Source of the DNA: Pseudoselenomonas ruminantium
GTDB lineage: Bacteria; Bacillota; Negativicutes; Selenomonadales; Selenomonadaceae
Length of the DNA: 32,994 bases
Reading direction: 5' to 3'
Assembly (NCBI GenBank): GCA_902781305.1
Contig: CACZIV010000021.1
Span: forward strand, 1 to 32,994
The notes under the pieces were generated by a model that ran no database searches, was not told the DNA's origin, and saw only the letters and a program-made list of their open reading frames with translations. Position 1 is the stretch's first letter. Each line of letters starts with the position of its first letter. The translations under genes and the position numbers were made by a program. Positions 15,393 to 24,070 of this stretch are shown one piece after another.

Positions 15393-16127
15393 GTGAGAAT
15401 AAAAATCGCTGTTTGCGATGGTGATAAAGAAGTATGTCGCTATATTGCCGAAATCATCGCCAGGCAAAAGCCTGAGGTGTTGGTGAAGACGTTTTACACA
15501 GCGGAATCACTGTTGCAGGATAGGGATGACTATGATATTTACTTTCTGGACATCAAGGATGTCAACGGCATGGAGACTGCCCGCATCCTTCGTTCCCGTG
15601 AACAGGGCCTGCATAGCATCATCATCTTTGTGACAGGCTATCGGGAGTATATGCCTGCCGCCTTTGATGTGCAAGCTTTTCATTATTTGCTCAAGCCCAT
15701 CGACAAGCTGAAATTTGCCAAGGTGCTCGAAAATGCCTGTCTGGAAGCCAGCTATCTGCAAGCACAAAAGGAAGATTATGTGCTGCTGAAGCTCAACGGT
15801 TCGGTCGGAGATTTGCGCAGCCGCCGCAAGGTGTCCCTGCAGGATATTTACTTCATTGAGAGCAACAACAAGAATGTCATTGTCCATACCACTGAAGGCA
15901 CTTATGAAGTGCAGGGGAAAATGGACGAATTTGAAAAGTCTTTGGGCACAGGCTTTTATCGGTGTCATCGGTGCTACCTGGTGAATCTAGCCCAAATTTC
16001 GGCTTACAGCCCGGAAGGAATTCAGGTGACCAATGGCGAAAGGGTTATGTTGGCAAATAAGAAATATGCGGCTTTTGTTAAAGCATATTTACATTATGCC
16101 AAGAGAGGCGGCATTGTAAATGTTTGA
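15393..16127 (+). CDS. LytTR-family response regulator
   Basis: This 244-residue regulator has a receiver domain (about 1-120) and a LytTR DNA-binding domain (about 135-240). The acidic pocket is at D9/D11 and the phospho-acceptor is D53 in YFLDIKD; the conserved Lys is K101 in LLKPID. LytTR regulators of the AgrA/ComE class control peptide signalling, bacteriocins and surface functions. Start is GTG, with a GGGAG ribosome binding site just upstream. The last 8 bases overlap the kinase gene, so the two are translated together. No precursor-peptide gene or peptide exporter is visible nearby. Target sites were not identified. Confidence 0.9.
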   Translation: MRIKIAVCDGDKEVCRYIAEIIARQKPEVLVKTFYTAESLLQDRDDYDIYFLDIKDVNGMETARILRSREQGLHSIIIFVTGYREYMPAAFDVQAFHYLLKPIDKLKFAKVLENACLEASYLQAQKEDYVLLKLNGSVGDLRSRRKVSLQDIYFIESNNKNVIVHTTEGTYEVQGKMDEFEKSLGTGFYRCHRCYLVNLAQISAYSPEGIQVTNGERVMLANKKYAAFVKAYLHYAKRGGIVNV

Positions 16128-17589
16128 GCAGTATTTGATGGATGTTTTTGTTTACGGAGCTTTGGGATACTTGAGTTTCCGCTATGCAGAAACAATTTTG
16201 ACCGGTCAATTTTCCCGGCGCGGTTTGGTTCTGACAAGCTGGATTATTCTTTATACGGCCGGCAGTCTTGTTGGGCGTTTCGGGCTGGATTACGCCCCTA
16301 TGGGCGAAAACAGCGTTTACGGAGGATTTCTCCATATTTTGCCCGGTGCATTGCTTCTGCTTTGTTTGCAAAAAAAATATTTCCCTACCAACTGGCCGAG
16401 GCAGTTATTTGCCTTGGCTAGTTTTATTGCCGGCTGGGCGGTGTTGCGCTTTACGGTAAGCCCGCTGTCCTATGTGCTCTTTGATTATTGGAATCCCTTT
16501 TGGACATGGCTGGTGGACTACAGCCTGGCGCAGGGATGGATGACAGCAGAACAGCTGCTGGGGGTTATGGGGATTATCAATGATGCAGCCCTTATGGCGG
16601 TGTTGGCTTTTTGCCGTCTGGTGCAGCTGGGGATTCTGACGCTGTATCTTTGGCTTATCCAAAAGTTTTTCTGTGGGCGGGATTATGAATTATCATGGAC
16701 GGAAAGTCTGTTCCTGCTGGCCCCCTGCGTAACGGTGCTGGCTATAGATGCAACCCTGCGGGCAATGGCATACTCTGTGGATAACAGCGCGCTGATGTTG
16801 GTTTACTATCGGGTGCCTGAAACACTGCTGCTTTTGCCATTGGTCAGTCTGCTTCTGCTGGGCATGATGATTACGGCAGTCCGGTTGTTTCACGGCATAG
16901 TACAGTTCAAAGAGTCTGAAGCGAAACGGCTGCTATTGGAAAACGGCATAAACGATATTCATCGACAGGTGGAGGAAATGCAGGATATTTATGGCGATAT
17001 GCGTGGCTTGCGGCACGATTTGCGGGGACATATTGAGAGTTTGACCGCATATGTGCATAATCATCTGCAAGGGAAACATACGCAAATAGAAGATTATCTG
17101 GCACAAATGACCAAGACAACACAGCGATTGGACTTTGCGGATAAGACGGGTAATCCCATCACAGACATCATTCTGCACCAGATTCGCCAGCAGGCGAAAA
17201 GACAGGGAATTGTCCTTACGGCTGACTTCCATTATCCTGCGCAGGCGCCTTTTGACCTATACGATATCAGCGTTATCCTCAATAACGGCCTGAAAAATGC
17301 CCTGGAGGCTTGTGGCAAAATGCCGCCGCCCGCAGAGGTAGAAGTTCGTTCTTATAGCAAGGGAAATCTATACTTTATCGAAATCGTCAATGATTTTGCA
17401 GGAGACTTAATCTGGAATAAGGAGAACGACCTTCCGTGTACCACCAAGGAAGATAAACAGCGACATGGCATAGGCCTTATGAATATTGCCCGCTGTGCGG
17501 AAAAATATCGAGGCAGTATGGAAGTCGAAGTGGTACAAAAAGAAAACCGCCAGCGCTTTTGTCTGACGGTCATGCTATTATTGAGATAG
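16120..17589 (+). CDS. GHKL sensor histidine kinase (AgrC-like)
   Basis: This is a 489-residue inner-membrane kinase. Residues 1 to about 265 hold six or more hydrophobic segments with no recognised extracellular ligand domain. A coiled-coil linker follows. The H-box is GLRHDLRGHIE, with the phospho-accepting His at 299. The N-box is LNNGLKNALEA (388-398) and the G-box is HGIGLMNI (449-456). It pairs with the LytTR regulator that overlaps its start. The many membrane segments suit sensing of a peptide or membrane state. Its 3' end overlaps the convergent thioredoxin-fold gene by 12 bases. Confidence 0.9.
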   Translation: MFEQYLMDVFVYGALGYLSFRYAETILTGQFSRRGLVLTSWIILYTAGSLVGRFGLDYAPMGENSVYGGFLHILPGALLLLCLQKKYFPTNWPRQLFALASFIAGWAVLRFTVSPLSYVLFDYWNPFWTWLVDYSLAQGWMTAEQLLGVMGIINDAALMAVLAFCRLVQLGILTLYLWLIQKFFCGRDYELSWTESLFLLAPCVTVLAIDATLRAMAYSVDNSALMLVYYRVPETLLLLPLVSLLLLGMMITAVRLFHGIVQFKESEAKRLLLENGINDIHRQVEEMQDIYGDMRGLRHDLRGHIESLTAYVHNHLQGKHTQIEDYLAQMTKTTQRLDFADKTGNPITDIILHQIRQQAKRQGIVLTADFHYPAQAPFDLYDISVILNNGLKNALEACGKMPPPAEVEVRSYSKGNLYFIEIVNDFAGDLIWNKENDLPCTTKEDKQRHGIGLMNIARCAEKYRGSMEVEVVQKENRQRFCLTVMLLLR

Positions 17590-18153
17590 TTTTTTCATAA
17601 TAAGGGATTTATTTATAGCGGAGGGGGAGTCTGCGGCCATCAGGCGGCGGGTTTCTTTTTTTATCAGGTCGGTTTCGTAACCGGTCACAGGCTGGCCAAT
17701 GAGCTGACCGTATGGATTTACAAAGCAGATTGTCGGGGCGGCTTTGATGGTGGTAAGAAAAGCAGCCATATCGTCATTGACCAGTAGCTGAGGGATGGGG
17801 ATATCTTGGGCAATGTTTTGGGCCAAGGCGATTTTATCATCATTATCCGTGGTTTTCACATCGCCTATAAGACCGATGATTTGCATATCGACACCTTCAT
17901 GCACTTGCCAATCCGTCAACTCCTGTAACAACTGGCGGCTATTCGTATCCTTGATAACCCAAAGCACAAGAATCGTAAATTTGCCGGCAAAGACTTCATT
18001 GGTTACAACATGGCCTGCTAAGTCACGGGTTTGAAACTGGGGAAATGCGGCAGGCGTTTGTTTGGTGTTTGAAGGAGCGTGCAGCACATTTATTGCCAAA
18101 ATGGCAAATAGAAGGGTCAGCGGCAGCAGAACGTAACGGAGATTTTTCTTCAT
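17578..18153 (-). CDS. membrane-anchored thioredoxin-fold protein lacking CxxC
   Basis: This protein of about 191 residues has an N-terminal membrane anchor (LRYVLLPLTLLFAILAINVL) and a TlpA/ResA-like domain outside the membrane. The strand before the active site reads FTILVLWVIKDTNSRQL, where redox-active members have WCxxC. Both cysteines are absent, so it should not act as a normal thiol-disulfide oxidoreductase. The cis-Pro loop is represented by AAPTICFV. GAGGTG lies before two adjacent ATG codons (18156 and 18153); spacing of eight favours the second. It is convergent with the sensor kinase. It may be a substrate-binding or structural version of the fold. Confidence 0.75.
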   Translation of the reverse strand: MKKNLRYVLLPLTLLFAILAINVLHAPSNTKQTPAAFPQFQTRDLAGHVVTNEVFAGKFTILVLWVIKDTNSRQLLQELTDWQVHEGVDMQIIGLIGDVKTTDNDDKIALAQNIAQDIPIPQLLVNDDMAAFLTTIKAAPTICFVNPYGQLIGQPVTGYETDLIKKETRRLMAADSPSAINKSLIMKKLSQ

Positions 18154-18297
18154 CATGGTCACCTCATATCGTTTCACACCGATAATCGAGCTGTTCACGC
18201 CATGGCTATTAGGCGCTAAAAAGTTTTGACGATATAGTTGTAAAGAGGAGTAAAAGACGATAACGCATTATCTTGGTGTACAGGGAGGTAGAGGATT

Positions 18298-19272
18298 ATG
18301 CCGGTAAAGATTGGCGGAAGCTATGTGTCAGAAGCAGCTTACAGCTTTGCCCAGGCACAGGTTAAAGACAAAGAGGAAAATAATGGTGTTATGAAAAGTC
18401 TAGCAGAAAAATTCCCGAATCTCAAGTTCAGCGTGGGAACAAAGCCTTTTTCCGGGATGGGGATGAATAATGTGTCCATTTCGCCGAAAATCCTCAAACA
18501 GATGGAACAGGACCCGGAAAAACGTATGGAGTATGAAGCGTTAATCTACGATATTGCCCATACAGATGTACAAAGTGGCCGCGCACCAGAGCATAAGCTA
18601 AAATCCCATGGCTTTATTATCGAAGATGATGGCGGTTTGCGCAGCTGGGGCATATCCGAAAGCAATGAGGGCAACCGCCGTCAGCAGTCGAAGGTAAAAC
18701 GCTCACAGAAAAGGAATTGGTGGCAGGAGCTTTTGGATAAACTGTCCAGCCCGGACAAGAAGTTCAACAATACCAATGAACTGACCAACTACTTGCGGGA
18801 GAATTTCAATATAGTAGGGGCGGGTATGGCAAAGATTTCCGGCAAATTTTTACAGAAATGCCTGACGGATGAGGAGAGCCGCCAAAAGCTATTCGATAAT
18901 CTGCGGGCGGCAGAGGACTCCTATGCCAGCCGCAAGGATGAAGTGGGCTTTCAGGGCATGCAGGTCATGATTGACGAAGATGGCGAAATGACGATGGAAT
19001 CGTCCAAACGTACCGTAAGCATCAACGAAGATAAACGTCGCCGCCAGATTGCCGCCGCGGCAACACAAGGCGATATGCAAGCGGTGCTCGCTATTTTGCA
19101 GCAGGACTTGCAGGAACTCGAAGATGGATACAAGCAAAATGCCTGTGATGCCGCCGAGGTGGAGAAGGCCAAGAAACTCATCGAACAAGCCAAACAGCAA
19201 ATGGGCAGGCTGCCTGACCGAGCGCCTACAATGGCTGAGGCAAGTGCCATGACCATTAACATGCTGATATGA
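18298..19272 (+). CDS. DUF6033-like protein
   Basis: This 324-residue protein has no signal peptide or membrane segment. The N-terminal 100 residues (KFPNLKFSVGTKP, then VSISPKILKQMEQDPEKRMEY) resemble DUF6033 proteins from gut Clostridia, as I recall the family. A basic linker (about 128-145) is followed by alpha-helical regions rich in Lys, Gln and Ala. A possible coiled coil runs from about 255 to 305. The biochemical role is unknown. The start is supported by GGGAGG, and a clean terminator follows, so it is transcribed alone, just ahead of the MoxR-VWA pair. Confidence 0.65.
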   Translation: MPVKIGGSYVSEAAYSFAQAQVKDKEENNGVMKSLAEKFPNLKFSVGTKPFSGMGMNNVSISPKILKQMEQDPEKRMEYEALIYDIAHTDVQSGRAPEHKLKSHGFIIEDDGGLRSWGISESNEGNRRQQSKVKRSQKRNWWQELLDKLSSPDKKFNNTNELTNYLRENFNIVGAGMAKISGKFLQKCLTDEESRQKLFDNLRAAEDSYASRKDEVGFQGMQVMIDEDGEMTMESSKRTVSINEDKRRRQIAAAATQGDMQAVLAILQQDLQELEDGYKQNACDAAEVEKAKKLIEQAKQQMGRLPDRAPTMAEASAMTINMLI

Positions 19273-19284
19273 ACAAAGCAAAGG

Positions 19285-19309
19285 CCACGCGATAATTGCG
19301 TGGTTTTTT
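19285..19309 (+). terminator. intrinsic terminator
   Basis: CCACGC (19285-19290) pairs with GCGTGG (19298-19303), followed by six T. Confidence 0.9.
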
Positions 19310-19404
19310 CATTGCCTACGTAAATGCAGCAGGTATTTTTTTATTCACCAAGAATTTCTAAAGAGAAGATATAACTATGTGCTCCTATACGGAGGTGTTT
19401 GCTG

Positions 19405-20328
19405 GTGGTAGTGGATGATATAGACGCTTTTTTTCGGGAACAAGGCTTGCGGGCAGAACTTTTGACAGAGGCTGCAGCATTTCGTAGACAATATAATGGG
19501 CAGGGCGTGCGTAAAATCAGTAAACCACACTTTCCCTACTTTGGCCGTCAGATCGTGGAAGCTGCGCTAAGTGCCCTGCTTACTGGCGCCAATCTGTTGC
19601 TGGTCGGACCGAAGGCTGTGGGGAAGAATATTTTGGCAGAAAATCTGGCATTTCTGCTGGGGCGGCCGATATGGAATGTATCCTTTCACATTGATGTTGA
19701 TGCTGCTTATTTAATTGGGATGGACACGTTTCGGGATGGTGCCGTTTGCTTTCGTCCGGGACCAGTATATGAATGCGTCACAGCGGGCGGCATCTGTATT
19801 TTGGATGAAATAAACATGGCCAGAAATGAAGCTCTGGCAGTGCTTCATTCCCTGCTTGACCATAGACGGCAAATGGAAGTACCGGGATATGACCGATTGG
19901 TTTTGCATCCTGCTGCACGCTTTATCGGAACCATGAATTATGGCTACGAGGGTACACGTAATCTCAACGAAGCTCTGCTGTCCCGTTTCGTGGTGCTGCA
20001 TCTGCCCGTGCCAGGAGAACAGGAGCTGCAGGAACTATTGACGTATGAATTTGCAGATTTGCGTAAGGGAGTAGCGAGCACATTGTCTGCGTTATTCCTG
20101 GATATCCGTAAAAAATATGAAGCCAAAGAAATATCTGGGCGAGCCTTGGATTTACGCGGTCTGCTGGATGCTGTGCGGCTTGTTCGGCAGGGACTTACGG
20201 CAGAACAGGCTTTGGATATGGGCTTAACTGGAAAATGTTTTGACGCTCAGGAGAGAGCCTTGGTGAAGGATTTACTTGCCTTGCGTATACCACCAGATTG
20301 GGGACGGGAAGATTTTTTTGCGAAGTGA
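19405..20328 (+). CDS. MoxR-like AAA+ ATPase
   Basis: This is a 307-residue AAA_5-type ATPase. Walker A is VGPKAVGKN (67-75), Walker B is ICILDEIN (about 130-137), and a sensor-1 pattern FIGTMNY lies near 175. Upstream the PHFPYFGR stretch is the usual N-terminal lead-in. MoxR/CbbQ/NorQ ATPases act with a VWA protein as chaperones that help assemble or activate metal enzymes and other complexes. The VWA partner follows after four bases. GTG at 19405 has GGAGG at 19391-19395. The TTG two codons earlier is too close to that site. Confidence 0.85.
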   Translation: MVVDDIDAFFREQGLRAELLTEAAAFRRQYNGQGVRKISKPHFPYFGRQIVEAALSALLTGANLLLVGPKAVGKNILAENLAFLLGRPIWNVSFHIDVDAAYLIGMDTFRDGAVCFRPGPVYECVTAGGICILDEINMARNEALAVLHSLLDHRRQMEVPGYDRLVLHPAARFIGTMNYGYEGTRNLNEALLSRFVVLHLPVPGEQELQELLTYEFADLRKGVASTLSALFLDIRKKYEAKEISGRALDLRGLLDAVRLVRQGLTAEQALDMGLTGKCFDAQERALVKDLLALRIPPDWGREDFFAK

Positions 20329-20331
20329 GTC

Positions 20332-22041
20332 ATGATGACATACCAATCATTATCCGATCAAAGACAAAAACGAGCTTTGAATATTGTCTGGGCAGCTGCC
20401 GGTCAGTATGGGATATGGCCGGATTTTTTGGCTTTTTGTCAAAATGGTGAGCCGGATATTTACTTGAATTCTATCGTGGGGCTGGTATATCGGCACTACG
20501 ATAGTGAAATGCTTATGCGCTATATAAGAGAACAACTGTATAAATCCCTGTTTGCTGAACTCTTTACCGAACTATTTTGGCTAGGGCTGGAAAATGCCGC
20601 TTATGAGAAGGAAATATCCTGCCGTCCCGCGCTAAAAGACCTGCGCTATCGCCATGCAAAACGATTTTTAGCAGAAGATGCATCCGTAGATATTTCCCTG
20701 CAACAGTTGATGCTGCGCCAGGAACTGGCGCATACGCTAAAATGTAACCGCTGCCGGGAAATATTAGGAGACCCTGCTATTATATTAAATCCATGGGACA
20801 AACGTCTCTACCAGGCACTTGCTTTTTCGGGCAATATGAATACAGCGGAACTCATCGCAGCCATGGAGAATATTATCCGTTCTTTTTTCCGCTTTCATTG
20901 GCATAATAAGCCTCGCGAGGTTATACATTTTACCAGTCATGCTTTTTTGCTGAATTTGCTCAAAAAAATATGGCCATTTCACCAGGGCCATCGAGAAGAA
21001 CAAATCCAGCAGCTAACCTTTATTGCATCTGCCGCGGACAAAGGCAATAGTCTAAAGACCATATTTAACCGCCAAGATAAAATACCGACGGATAAAGAAC
21101 TATCTGCCTGCTATGGCAGGTCACTTTTTTCACAAGACCGTCTGGCAGAGATTACGCGTAGATATTGTCAGGGAATTCACCGCCAGGTATGCTTGTGGTT
21201 CAGTGCGGAAAAAGGAGCAGTCCGTAAGGAAAATACGGCTTATTTTCATCAGCATCATGCCCGCTTTACCACAGAATTGCACGCGTTGACCAATCGTTTG
21301 CAAAATGCGTTGCTGCTTGGTCGGCAAGCGGTGCAACTCCCCGCCCGCAATGGCAGACTGACAGCAGACAGAGTTTGGCGAGGCCTTATCCTGCATGATG
21401 GACGAGTCTTTTCCGCGATAGAACCAACCAAACGGGAAGATATTTCGGTCATGCTGCTTTTGGATGGTTCAGCTTCACGGCAGGGGCGTCAAAGCATTAT
21501 TGCCAGTCAAGCCTATCTGCTGACTGAAGCTTTGCGGCAGGTGGGGATTCCCTTATCCGTAGTATCCTTTTTTAGCCAGGATGGTTGTACGGTCTTGAAA
21601 AGACTAAAAGCTTTTCAGGAAAAATCTGCGCAAGGCATCTTTGCCTATAAGACGCAGGGCTGGAATAGAGATGGGCTGGCCCTGCGGGCTTTGCCTGAGC
21701 TTTGGCGCGATATGTACGGACAAAAGCTGCTCTTTATATTGACGGATGCTGATCCGAGTGACGAACGCAGTATTCCAGCGCAAGGTATCGCCTTGGAGAA
21801 ATTCTATGGTGGAGAGCCTGCCTGTAAAGATACGAAAGAGGCCGTAAAGGAACTTCGTCAACAGGGGATTCAGATAATGGCCTTGATTAACAGCGTGGTT
21901 GCCACAGAGCTGGTCACCAAAGCAGCACAGCATATTTATGGCGAAGATTATATTATCTTACAAAGTCTTTCCAATATGGCGCAAAAAGTTGGGGATGTGC
22001 TTGAACAGGCAATTTTTTACGTTCATAATCAAAAAATGTAA
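20332..22041 (+). CDS. VWA-domain protein, NorD/CbbO-like partner of MoxR ATPase
   Basis: This 569-residue cytoplasmic protein has a long helical N-terminal half with a CNRC pair near residue 140, and a C-terminal VWA domain. The MIDAS metal-binding motif is DGSAS at 378-382, followed by the expected Thr/Asp region (LFILTDADPSD). The gene starts four bases after the MoxR ATPase gene with only a weak ribosome binding site, so it is probably translationally coupled. By analogy with CbbQO and NorQD the pair should remodel a target protein; no candidate metalloenzyme lies beside it, so the client is unknown. Confidence 0.82.
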   Translation: MMTYQSLSDQRQKRALNIVWAAAGQYGIWPDFLAFCQNGEPDIYLNSIVGLVYRHYDSEMLMRYIREQLYKSLFAELFTELFWLGLENAAYEKEISCRPALKDLRYRHAKRFLAEDASVDISLQQLMLRQELAHTLKCNRCREILGDPAIILNPWDKRLYQALAFSGNMNTAELIAAMENIIRSFFRFHWHNKPREVIHFTSHAFLLNLLKKIWPFHQGHREEQIQQLTFIASAADKGNSLKTIFNRQDKIPTDKELSACYGRSLFSQDRLAEITRRYCQGIHRQVCLWFSAEKGAVRKENTAYFHQHHARFTTELHALTNRLQNALLLGRQAVQLPARNGRLTADRVWRGLILHDGRVFSAIEPTKREDISVMLLLDGSASRQGRQSIIASQAYLLTEALRQVGIPLSVVSFFSQDGCTVLKRLKAFQEKSAQGIFAYKTQGWNRDGLALRALPELWRDMYGQKLLFILTDADPSDERSIPAQGIALEKFYGGEPACKDTKEAVKELRQQGIQIMALINSVVATELVTKAAQHIYGEDYIILQSLSNMAQKVGDVLEQAIFYVHNQKM

Positions 22042-22112
22042 ATATACTACTTTAGTAGTAGCAGGTTAAAAAGTTTCTACTTTCGGATGATTTTCTTTTA
22101 CAGCAGATAAGG

Positions 22113-22231
22113 TATAATGAGTCATGTCACTTGGGGAAGTGATCACACACAAAATAACCTTCAATAGTGGGGAAGCTTTACAGGTAAAGGAATTTTATAC
22201 GGAAAACGCAGGTCGCAGGACCTGCGTTTTT
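22113..22231 (+). promoter_or_regulatory. structured leader with terminator before the DUF1294 gene (or small RNA)
   Basis: A TATAAT box at 22113-22118 starts a leader of about 107 nt. It contains TCACTT-GGGG-AAGTGA (22127-22142), CTTTA-CAGG-TAAAG (22076-area arms at 22176-22180 and 22185-22189), and a strong terminator (22205-22214 with 22219-22228, then TTTTT). It also carries the 10-mer TCAATAGTGG (22161-22170), found identically in the leader at 28805. Nearby, TACTAC-TTTA-GTAGTA (22045-22060) forms a short stem after the VWA gene. Confidence 0.5.
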
Positions 22232-22327
22232 GGCGTTTATGCGCTTACATCATGCAGGAAATAGGTGTAAATTGGAGAATTATTAAAATCAATAGTATAC
22301 TTATTTGCCTGTGGAGAGGTGATTTTT

Positions 22328-22600
22328 ATGACAATGCATGAATTGATTTACTGGTATTTAGCGATAATCAATATTGTTGTTCTGGTTGTCTATGGCGGAG
22401 ATAAGCTCTTTGCCAAGCTGGGCAGCTGGCGCGTGCCGGAAAAAATATTGCTGCTGTTTGCCTTGCTCGGCGGCAGTGTTGGTGCGTTGCTGGCCATGCA
22501 GATTTTCCGGCATAAGACACGCCATCTGAAATTCCGTTATGGCGTGCCATTGATTTTACTGTTGCAGATAGCAGGCGTTGTATACCTGCATTGGCAATAG
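22328..22600 (+). CDS. DUF1294 small membrane protein
   Basis: This is a 90-residue inner-membrane protein with three hydrophobic segments. The family pattern is clear: YGGDKLFAK, then WRVPEKILLLFALLGGSVGALLAM, then FRHKTRHLKF. ATG at 22328 is preferred over an in-frame GTG at 22319 because GAGAGG lies about nine bases before it. The function of the DUF1294 family is unknown. It is transcribed behind a leader with a terminator, which suggests conditional expression. Confidence 0.85.
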   Translation: MTMHELIYWYLAIINIVVLVVYGGDKLFAKLGSWRVPEKILLLFALLGGSVGALLAMQIFRHKTRHLKFRYGVPLILLLQIAGVVYLHWQ

Positions 22601-22660
22601 ACGGTTATTGTGTTAGGCAGCTGGAATCAGAATGTTGGTGCTGCTTTAATGTTTGGGCAG

Positions 22661-23368
22661 TTAAGGCTGGACGAATGGATGAATCTGCGGTTGAATTTTA
22701 AAGACATCAACAATTAATTCACGCTCGTTGCGTTCATTAATGTAGGCAAGAACATGCTTTTTGCTGATTACAGCGGTTAAGAGCTGACCTTGGCTGCCGC
22801 TTTCGTAGCGTTTTTTGAACCATGTAGCGATGGTTTGGTCTGCAGTCCAGGATAGTCCGAACTTTGCCCTGTGCGGGCTGACACCACGATAAATCGTCAG
22901 CGTATCGGGAAGTTTCTGGTAATGGGCAAGGTCCTCAGGTGTCATCAGGAATTGCTTATCTGCCTGCCGGAAATAGTGGATAACTTCCTCGCGGCTGACT
23001 TGTGGGTCTTGATTGGGGTCTTCCTCATCCAGCCAGCTGTGCTTGAGATAATAGGCAAAGTCCTCAGGGCTCATATAATCTTTGCATAGCTGAAACCAGG
23101 TGAGTTTATAGTCGTCGAGAATCAGGTCATAGATAAACGGCAGGCTAAGGCTGTTTATCCTGTTCAGGATAAAACGGCGATAAAAAGTATAGCTGTTCGG
23201 TGTAGAAATATCCAGCCATTTTTTCTGCTCATGATGATAGAAGAAAATCGACTTGGCAAAGGGATGACAGACGGCACCCATATTTTCGATAGCTTTGACC
23301 GGAATGAGGGGCGCTGTATCAAAGAGCTTTATGGTCTGTTCCCGGATTTTGGTGAGATTTGTCTGCAT
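22661..23368 (-). CDS. ADP-ribosyltransferase-like protein
   Basis: This is a 235-residue cytoplasmic protein. The C-terminal 80 residues look like an ADP-ribosyltransferase of the R-S-E type: Arg in TIYRG (R161), an S-x-T-like strand in GLSWTAD (173-177), and an E-x-E in NERELIVD (E215, E217). The N-terminal 150 residues are helical and not recognised. Similar short 'YRG...LSWT' proteins occur in phages and bacteria, but activity is not shown for this one. GGAAGGA precedes the ATG. It lies divergent from a nicotinamidase-like gene, and ADP-ribosylation releases nicotinamide, so the pairing may be meaningful. Confidence 0.6.
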   Translation of the reverse strand: MQTNLTKIREQTIKLFDTAPLIPVKAIENMGAVCHPFAKSIFFYHHEQKKWLDISTPNSYTFYRRFILNRINSLSLPFIYDLILDDYKLTWFQLCKDYMSPEDFAYYLKHSWLDEEDPNQDPQVSREEVIHYFRQADKQFLMTPEDLAHYQKLPDTLTIYRGVSPHRAKFGLSWTADQTIATWFKKRYESGSQGQLLTAVISKKHVLAYINERNERELIVDVFKIQPQIHPFVQP

Positions 23369-23523
23369 GATGTTGTCCTTCCTTATAATTAAGCGGATAA
23401 TAATAGATTTTCCATTTTTCCCTGGATAATCCTGCTGATTTACAGAAGATAATCGGTGAGCATAACATTTTTATGGTATAATAATGACAAATTCGTGTAT
23501 TCGTTAGGGGAGGTCTATAACGT

Positions 23524-24045
23524 ATGAAAAAAATTATTGTTGTAGTAGACATGCAGAATGATTTTATTGACGGCAGTTTGGGGACGGCGGAAGCACAGGA
23601 AATGCTGCCGCGGCTGAAAGAGAAGCTGAAGCAGGTGACGGACAATGGTTCGGCTGAGCTTATTTTTACCATGGATACGCATGGTGAAAATTATCTGCAG
23701 ACGCAGGAGGGGAAAAATCTGCCTGTGGAGCATTGCCTAAAGGGCAGTCATGGTTGGGAGATTACACCGGAACTGCAGGAATTTGTTAAACAGGCTAAGG
23801 CTGTAGTGGAAAAGCCGACGTTTGGTTCGCTGGATTTGCCTAAACTGCTTGGCGAGACAGATGAAGTGGAACTGGTAGGGCTTTGCACAGATATTTGTGT
23901 CATCAGCAACGCGATGGTGATTAAGGCGGCTTATCCGGAAGTGCAAGTAAGCGTGGATGCAAGCTGCTGTGCCGGAGTTACGCCCGAAAGCCATAAAAAT
24001 GCTCTGGCCGCCATGAAGATGTGTCAGATTAAGGTGCTTGAATAA
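23524..24045 (+). CDS. isochorismatase/nicotinamidase-family cysteine hydrolase
   Basis: This is a 173-residue cytoplasmic hydrolase. The catalytic triad is visible as D9 (VDMQNDF), K97 (VEKPTF) and C125 (LCTDICV). Metal-site residues of nicotinamidases are partly present: DTH at 51-53 and a VEHC His at 70, while the third His of the usual set is not obvious. Nicotinamidase (PncA) converts nicotinamide to nicotinate in NAD salvage; other amide substrates are possible. A TATAAT box lies at 23477-23482 and GGGGAGG is 10 bases before the ATG. A terminator on the opposite strand lies just after it. Confidence 0.8.
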   Translation: MKKIIVVVDMQNDFIDGSLGTAEAQEMLPRLKEKLKQVTDNGSAELIFTMDTHGENYLQTQEGKNLPVEHCLKGSHGWEITPELQEFVKQAKAVVEKPTFGSLDLPKLLGETDEVELVGLCTDICVISNAMVIKAAYPEVQVSVDASCCAGVTPESHKNALAAMKMCQIKVLE

Positions 24046-24070
24046 AAAAGGCCACACAGTAATGCGGCCT
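24044..24070 (-). terminator. minus-strand terminator of the hydE operon
   Basis: Reading the minus strand, AGGCCGCA pairs with TGTGGCCT (one mismatch), followed by TTTTTT. It overlaps the stop of the methyltransferase gene and may act in both directions. Confidence 0.75.

Noticed and set aside
22125-22231. Leader considered as a known riboswitch (preQ1, fluoride, c-di-GMP)
   Set aside because: None of the conserved cores I know is present, so it is listed only as a structured leader.
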